From Molanna angustata (taxonomy: Eukaryota > Arthropoda > Insecta > Trichoptera > Molannidae), in contig OY754981.1 in NCBI GenBank assembly GCA_963576475.1, positions 19,558,570 to 19,622,569 on the forward strand: a DNA stretch of 64,000 nt, written 5' to 3'. Below the pieces are notes generated by a model. The model was given only the letters and a program-made list of their open reading frames with translations, made no database searches and had not been told where the DNA came from. This document shows positions 58,716 to 64,000 of this stretch, piece after piece. A program made the position numbers and the translations under genes. How positions within the stretch are numbered: the stretch's first letter is position 1; the number at the start of each line of letters is the position of its first letter.

Positions 58716-59589
58716 AAAAATGAAATAATATAAAATATGAGATTTATTTATTTCTTTAAGATTTGGTACACGTTTAACATACAATATACATAAACATAAT
58801 ATCAATCACAATAAATCAACTGTCTACATAAAAATCCCACAAGGCACAGCCTGTCTGTGGGTAGGTATACCAATTTAAAAATAGTCAAAATTATTTGGTT
58901 AATAACATTAGATATTTATAAAAAAGAAAATATAGCAAAGTGCTAAGGCAAAAACAAGTACAAAAAATATATAGAAGACAACTTAGATGTACAAGGATAT
59001 TATGAATGTCGCAGTTAATCTACATATTCTATATATAAGATTAAAAATTTCCAATGAAGATTAAAAAAAAACATCATTTAACTTTTACACGAGAGCAGCA
59101 GTTCAATCAAGACAAAAAATTGTGTGGGCTTCACATAAACAATTTTGGATATTTTGGTTGGTTGTTGTGCTAACCGTCACCCACTCCCACGAAAATTATC
59201 AAGATATTTGCCGATTTTTTTTATGGAAAAACTATGTAGTTCAAATGTATAAACATTTTTGGCATCGCTTTCCTAATAATTACACCCATTAAATTGCTTT
59301 GTTTGATGATATTTTGAGCATAAGTATAAATATAGAAAATGACTTGAATCATCAAATATATTCGTGCAACATAACATCCTTTCATCCATGCATTTGTGTA
59401 TGTCCATAAATTATACAGAAAATCGTTTAAACGATTCTGGGGACAGATTTATTTAATATTTTAGTGAAGCGGCGAACATTCCCAGAAATCAAAACGTATA
59501 AAATATTATTAGATGTGTATCAATTTATACACACAACTCTATCACGATATTAATATATTTATTCAATTTAATTAAGAAATATATTAAAT
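58716..59589. other. No gene seen
   Basis: AT-rich sequence; no supported feature. Confidence 0.45.
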
Positions 59590-59960
59590 TCAACGTGACC
59601 GATCCAAGCATCTCAAAGACAGCCAACATTACTGTTTATAATGCTGAGATGGTTTGAAGACTTGGGAAGAATAAATGGACAACGCCTAACGAAGAAAATA
59701 TACCAAGCCGATAGGAACGAGACGAGATATCGGAGTCATCCAAGAAAAGGCTAGCACGACCATCTGAATGATATGTTAAAAGAACGAAATTTACAAAGCT
59801 TTAACAACAGACAAATATGTATGAGACAATGCATGAATGTTGATGGGGTGATAGATGCGTGTCAAGATGTTGAAGAAAAATGTGGCATTCGGCCTTCTCT
59901 GTTTACACCGTTAGGAACATGGCGAATATCTACAAAATCATCAAATAGTATTTATTAATT
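59590..59960 (+). pseudogene. RTE-type LINE C-terminus, degenerate
   Basis: One frame gives LRWFEDLGRINGQRL-like residues (MLRWFEDL from ATGCTGAGATGGTTTGAAG), TKKIYQADRNETRYRSHPRK, then after a shift QICMRQCMNVDGVIDACQDV. This is the LRW.GH..R, K..Y, and RQCMNV...VC.D order seen in RTE elements. Closest in the window to 13.33-13.54 kb. Confidence 0.65.
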
Positions 59961-60379
59961 AAAAAAAAAACGTTATGGTGCTTAAAATGAAGATGACCTA
60001 CAAAGAATGTTTAATAAATTTCATTTTTTTTATTTAATAGCAATTCACCCTACAGAGAGTGCTTTTTGCCTTGGTGGTTGAATCATAATTTGGATGAATT
60101 TGTTAAAATTAAATCAATTAAAGTTTGATGTTGTTTGACTTTAAGAAGTTAAGCAATGTGATTGTTAATTTAAAATTTTGAATCGACATTATATATGATA
60201 TATTGATTGGGGTGTACAAGTTACTTTAACCAGATTAAAGTAAAATAAATTGTTGGTTGATAAACGGTTGAAAAAATTAAAAAATAAATGGTCAAGAGTC
60301 TTGATTAAATAAAATTTAATAAAATAAAATTCCATCTTGCATCTAATAAATAAAACATGATGATATCTGTATACATACT
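59961..60379. other. No gene seen
   Basis: AT-rich; no supported feature. Confidence 0.4.
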
Positions 60380-60460
60380 ATCACCATAGACAGTTGGATT
60401 TCATGTGATACATGCAACTTTGTAGTAGTAAATCTCAAAGTTTTTTAACAATTTTTATAA

Positions 60461-60587
60461 AAGAAATGTGAACTGTGTATTCAACACCAGTTGATTATGG
60501 CCTTATAAGCCGAAACGGTCGTCGGGAGAAAAATAAAATAAATTGTGGAATTATATATGTGTTCATATTAATCATTGTCATTGAATT
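60461..60587 (+). mobile_element. Small insert with a hammerhead-like motif
   Basis: Bounded by comparison with copy 2 of family A. Contains CAGTTGATTATGGCCTTATA then AGCCGAAACGGTCGTCGG, with stem II GGC(T)T/AAGCC and a GAAAC box; the first box reads TTGATTA instead of CTGATGA. Probably a solo terminal repeat of a PLE or a retrozyme-like unit. Confidence 0.5.
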
Positions 60588-60649
60588 TAGTGACGACATC
60601 GTTTCATACAATTTGTAAGGCAGTATTACACTATATCTCACTCAATATA

Positions 60650-61115
60650 ATTTAAAAAAATATTAATTACTACATTTATTTGGAATAAAATGTTTCAATT
60701 GCTTGAAATGAATTAAAGCAGACAAAGGAATATAAAAAGTTAAAACAAAAATTAAAATTTCATGTAACATTCTAAATTGATTGTTTTCGTTTTGTTGTTC
60801 GATATGTTTCAATTGCCTGTATTTCCTTTTTTTATTTAAATATGTGTTTTGATATGTTTCAATTGTCTGTATTCCTCGTTTTTCATTTATTTTTAATGTT
60901 TGTTTGATTTTTTGTTCATGTATGACTTTGATTTAATTGCTTTAATATTTAATATTTTTTATTTTTTGTCAGTGTGATTCCCTCATCAAGCACAAGATTG
61001 CAATCTTTTTGATGAGTCATTACAAAAAAAAAAACTATTTGTAAAAATTACTATACTTGTGAATTATATATTTATGTGTATTATAACATAATATATTATG
61101 TTAAATAAATAAATA
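60650..61115 (+). pseudogene. CR1/Jockey-type LINE 3' end with CTCATCAA hairpin
   Basis: Frame reads NELKQTKEYKKLKQKLKFHV then TF and stop, the same C-terminus as the minus copy at 44.27 kb. The hairpin CTCATCAAGCACAAGATTGC/ATCTTTTTGATGAG lies at 60984-61017 and the tail is TAAATAAATAAATAAAT. Inserted in family A copy 3. Confidence 0.75.
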
Positions 61116-61364
61116 AATATTTTGATAACTACTTAATCTCCAAACATACATACATACCATTATGCTGTTTTCATATTCTGGGTAGTAAAAACAGACTGAC
61201 ATCCATACTATCCTATCCTGACATACATACCTACATGTTTTATATAGAAAACAAAATATCTTAAAATATTTATTAATATGTGTTAAAGGGTTTATAGTTT
61301 GGTGCGTATTCTTCAACCCAATATAGTAAACAACCCTATAGTAAACAACCCTATAGGTCATGCG

Positions 61365-61930
61365 ATTTACATACTTAGCTGAATAGATCTCCATCAGCAA
61401 TGACCTGTACAACGAAGTCCGTACACAGTTCAATAAAGCAATAACCTTAGCTGGTTGCTTACGAAATACTGTACCTACAGAGAAAAAAAACACACTCTTA
61501 CTTCCAGCAAAGTCAGAATATACAATACAAGGCGTGTGTCCGCTCAATTATGACATATAGGATAGAAGTAAGAGCCGTCTCCAACAGAATAAAAACCTGT
61601 CTTAGAGTGGCTGAAATGAAGACCCTGCGCTCCATTGCAGGAAGAACCCCCAGGGACCGCATCAGAAATGAAATGATCAAGTCTATATGCGGTATCGAGG
61701 ACATAACGAGATGGGGACGTAGCAGAAGACGCTTCTGGAGACACCACGTCGAACGCATGGACGACAGTAAATTGTCAAAATTATTAAGACAAAAATACCC
61801 AACAACAGAAGACTACTCGCAAGACCTGCAAAAAGATAGAAATGCAGTTTGACCTCCTCCTGCCAGGGTAGCCCACCCTCACAAACAGATCAAATGACCT
61901 AATACACGATGAAGAAGAAGAATAATTTTA
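61365..61930 (+). pseudogene. RTE-type LINE C-terminus with complete 3' tail
   Basis: Frames in order: NEVRTQFNKAITLAGCLRNT, then 61550-61852 MTYRIEVRAVSNRIKTCLRV, AEMKTLRSIAGRTPRDRIRN and RRRFWRHHVERMDDSKLSKL. These follow the RTE-type order (Q.NKA..L..CL, YG.E.W/RA, KTLR.I.G.T..DR.RN, R..YW..HV.RM). A frameshift lies near 61.55 kb. The tail GACCTAATACACGATGAAGA ending in (GAA)n resembles the Helitron array unit. Confidence 0.75.
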
Positions 61931-62539
61931 AAAATCTTATGTATTTCTACAAAATTTTGAACGTAGGATATTGTACCAATAAATTAAACAACGTATAGCG
62001 AAAAACGTTAAAATAAATTGCAAAAAAGCTTGTGACAATAGTGTTGCCATTAAATTAAGTATGAATACCGAGGTCAAATGAAAATAAAGAAAACAAAATG
62101 GCGTTGTGCAAACCTCTCGTGAATGCGCATAATAAATATTTTTAAAACAATAACACAAAAGGTAAATCAACAGAAATGTCACTCGTGTCATAATATGCTT
62201 TACGATTTTAAATATTTATATTCAGGGATAGTCAACTTTTGCATAAAACTACAAGCTAATTAGTATTGACGCGCAACATTAATTTTTTTTCGTGCCGAAA
62301 TAAACAAAAAAAAAATGATTTCGTCCTTTATATATCCTAAACCATGGACTAGAAAAACGCGACAACGCATCCTCCAGTATAGTATTTAGGACATATTGCC
62401 AGAAGGGCCCCGGATAACCTAGAGAAGGTTTATGAACCAATTTCTCAAGTGCTTTATAAAAAAATTTGTTCGTCATTTCATAGATGGCGATAGTAAAAAC
62501 AGGTTATTTTCAAGAACTACAAAATCTATGAATAAAATA
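61931..62539. other. No gene seen
   Basis: AT-rich; 62315-62460 has a weakly structured segment without a recognised family. Confidence 0.4.
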
Positions 62540-62760
62540 TATAGAACTTTAAAAAAATTGGATTGATAGGGACCTCAATTAAAACGCATAATCACGTAAA
62601 CCAGTCGATGACAGGTCGTAAGCTCCGTAAGTGTCTCGATTGAGATATTTAAAAAGAATGCCATAAAAAAAATATCATTGACTCCGACCGGGAAAAAAAT
62701 CCAATGTTTGCGTATATGCAGCTATAAAAATATTCGATTTTTAATTTGTGTACATACTAT
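62540..62760 (-). repeat. Dispersed repeat family B, copy 3
   Basis: AATCACGTAAACCAGTCGAT, GACAGGTCGTAAGC and CAATGTTTGCGTATATGCAG with AAAATATTCGATTT match the minus strand of 37.28-37.53 kb. Diverged. Confidence 0.6.
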
Positions 62761-62934
62761 TTAAATTGTTTGTTTTTATTTTATACCATAGCAGTAACAA
62801 ATTTTATCCTTCCTCCAACCTATTTCCTCATTTTCTTTACCGTTATAGGCAAACATACAACAATTATTGAATAGGTATAATATTTATTTATTTTTTGTCG
62901 TAATGTACGTACTAATTTGTTTTTTCTTTCTTTC

Positions 62935-63215
62935 CCCCTTAGCGCTTTTGTCCCGTTTCTATCGGGGTACGGTTTGACCATGATCCTGGAATTGGCGAGT
63001 CTAGTTATTACATTGAAGCGACTGCCATCTGACCTTTGTAACCCTTAGAAAGGGGAACCAGACAAATTGGATCATGGCTACACATAGCTAGTGATATAAA
63101 TCCGCACATAGATTTTGTAAAAATCCAAAGGTGCGTGCCTCGCCCGCATTCGAATCGTCGACATCACACATGTGAGGCGACGACCCTACCGCTGGGCTAT
63201 CACCGCTCGGCTCAT
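62935..63215 (-). mobile_element. tRNA-derived SINE (minus strand)
   Basis: Minus strand head at 63215: TGATAGCCCAGCGGTAGGGT (A-box), CCTCACATGTG anticodon region, GACGATTCGAATGCGGGCG (B-box). The body includes (plus-strand reading) AAGCGACTGCCATCTGACCT and GTCCCGTTTCTATCGGGGT, both characteristic of a widespread lepidopteran SINE. A T/C-rich run at 62920-62940 is its tail. Not a functional tRNA: the acceptor stem is not formed. Confidence 0.75.
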
Positions 63216-63290
63216 ACTAATTTACGCACGTACTAATTTGTTTATTTAATGATAATTATCTGTGGACAAATCTCATTAGTCTTTTTTTGT

Positions 63291-63765
63291 TTATTTCATA
63301 ATATATTTTTTTGTATATTTTATAAGACTATTTAATATTTTACGTAATATCCTGTTTTCAAATGTTAGCAATCTTTGTTGGTCCTTAGGCCCAAGACCAG
63401 GAATTGCGGCAGGTTCCTGGAGACCACGAAGCAATGAGGAAATTCGTGCATTGACAGGACAACCTTTAATCACCAGCGAAATCAGGTCCAGAAGATTAGC
63501 TTGGATTGGACATGTTGTCAGATCAGGGGAAGAAAGAGCCACAAAACGTATTCTGCAAAATAATCCTGTGGGCAAGAGACCCTTGGGAAGACCAAGACCA
63601 TGATTGATGGACAATGTTACCCGAGATCTGAACGTGCTGAATGCTGGTGATGATTGGGAGTCCACTGCAGCTGACAGGAAGGCATGGAAAGCTATTGTTC
63701 AGGAGGCTAAAGCTCTACCGGAGTTGTATAGCCATCGGAAGTAAGTAAGTAAGTTATACGACTAT
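63291..63765 (+). pseudogene. RTE-type LINE C-terminus with inverted 5' part
   Basis: Plus strand 63395-63750 reads RSNEEIRALTGQPLITSEIR then SRRLAWIGHVVRSGEERATK and GKRPLGRPRP*LMDNVTRDL, ending DRKAWKAIVQEAK and a GTAAGTAAGTAAG tail. The upstream piece of the same ORF type, DQQRLLTFENRILRKIL, is on the minus strand at 63300-63388. The junction lies near 63388. This is a 5' inversion, as produced by twin priming. One stop interrupts the frame at 63602. Confidence 0.75.
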
Positions 63766-63789
63766 TTGTCACTTATTATTTTTTTAATA

Positions 63790-64000
63790 TATTCTACGGA
63801 GAAAATTCCAAATCTATTCAAAACAATATCATTCCAAGAAGACCTTGGTATAACGATGTTAAATTTTCAAAAAAAGAAATTTCAATAATTTGTCGCATGA
63901 GAATTGGTCACTGTCTAATTGCAAGTCATTTAAATAAAATTAAAATAGTCGATAGTGATGTATGTGAATGTAATACCGACATAGAAACGTTGGATCATCT
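63790..64000 (+). pseudogene. LINE ORF C-terminal segment, cut by window end
   Basis: One open plus frame: NIIPRRPWYNDVKFSKKEIS then IICRMRIGHCLIASHLNKIK and VCECNTDIETLDHL. The R.R.GHC...HL..I....C.C....T..H pattern is the C-terminal segment before the zinc knuckle in several LINE clades (R1/I/Jockey-like). The frame is open at the right edge. Confidence 0.65.

Larger units (their letters stand above)
60380..61330. repeat. Dispersed repeat family A, copy 3, with two insertions
   Basis: Blocks match copy 2 (CAGTTGGATTTCATGTGATA, TTGTAGTAGTAAATCTCAAA, TTGAATTTAGTGACGACATC, TACCATTATGCTGTTTTCAT). Block order differs: CAGTTGGAT comes first, whereas it is last in copies 1 and 2, so copy 3 may be two abutting or tandem copies. 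A 127-bp insert (60461-60587) and a LINE (60650-61115) interrupt it. Confidence 0.7.

Noticed and set aside
63130..63215. Possible tRNA-Val gene on the minus strand
   Set aside because: The same reasoning applies: internal promoter boxes lead into a recognisable SINE body and no acceptor stem forms.

Overview
The window looks like a stretch of an insect nuclear chromosome, most likely a moth or butterfly. The evidence is strong AT richness, long (TTTA)n and (TA)n arrays, recurring GTAGGTACCTACC-type strings, and a mixture of RTE-, Jockey/CR1- and R1-type LINE tails, tRNA-derived SINEs, Penelope-like elements (PLEs), Helitrons and TTAA-flanked MITEs typical of Lepidoptera. The order is an inference from repeat style; there is no marker gene that proves it. 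There are no bacterial-style operons, rRNA genes or CRISPR arrays.

One host gene is supported. It lies on the minus strand and is split: a 137-nt first coding exon (35169-35305, ATG to a CAG/GTAATG donor), a 2.4-kb intron, and one very large exon of 2923 nt (29826-32748) with its own acceptor and a GTGAGT donor. The phases of the two exons fit exactly and give 1020 codons so far. The product is a serine/proline-rich, probably disordered protein that I cannot name. No further exon could be assigned below 29826.

Everything else is mobile DNA and its debris. Region by region: 1-5 kb, a dispersed repeat with an 85-bp tandem head, then a degenerate RTE tail and a small MITE. 5.7-12.5 kb, a nest of palindromic PLE copies with GIY-YIG endonuclease C-termini, four (TA)n tracts and a 3.0-kb non-autonomous Helitron inserted in one PLE arm. 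12.6-24 kb, SINE, MITE and LINE ends, a THAP-domain fossil and a second copy of the first dispersed repeat. 24.2-26.2 kb, a TTAA-flanked palindromic element split by a Jockey-type LINE. 27-29.6 kb, an RTE tail, simple repeats and a short PLE with inverted terminal repeats. 29.8-35.3 kb, the host gene. 36.6-41 kb, a dispersed repeat, a SINE, and a second Helitron copy inverted relative to the first. 41.5-46.4 kb, more palindromic elements and LINE 3' ends. 46.5-51.1 kb, a three-level nest: a Jockey-type LINE split by a mariner-like transposon, itself split by an R1-clade LINE with a 15-bp target duplication. 51-64 kb, MITEs, RTE tails, another copy of the dispersed repeat, a SINE and an LINE carrying a 5' inversion.

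The most informative observations concern mobile-element mechanism. An empty-site comparison inside the window shows the Helitron inserted between A and T without target duplication. A set of LINE 3' ends shares one stem-loop whose stem covaries while the loop stays conserved. Hammerhead-ribozyme-like motifs at PLE ends have varying stem II sequences. Helitron tandem repeats appear to derive from an RTE 3' tail. I found no convincing undescribed gene system.
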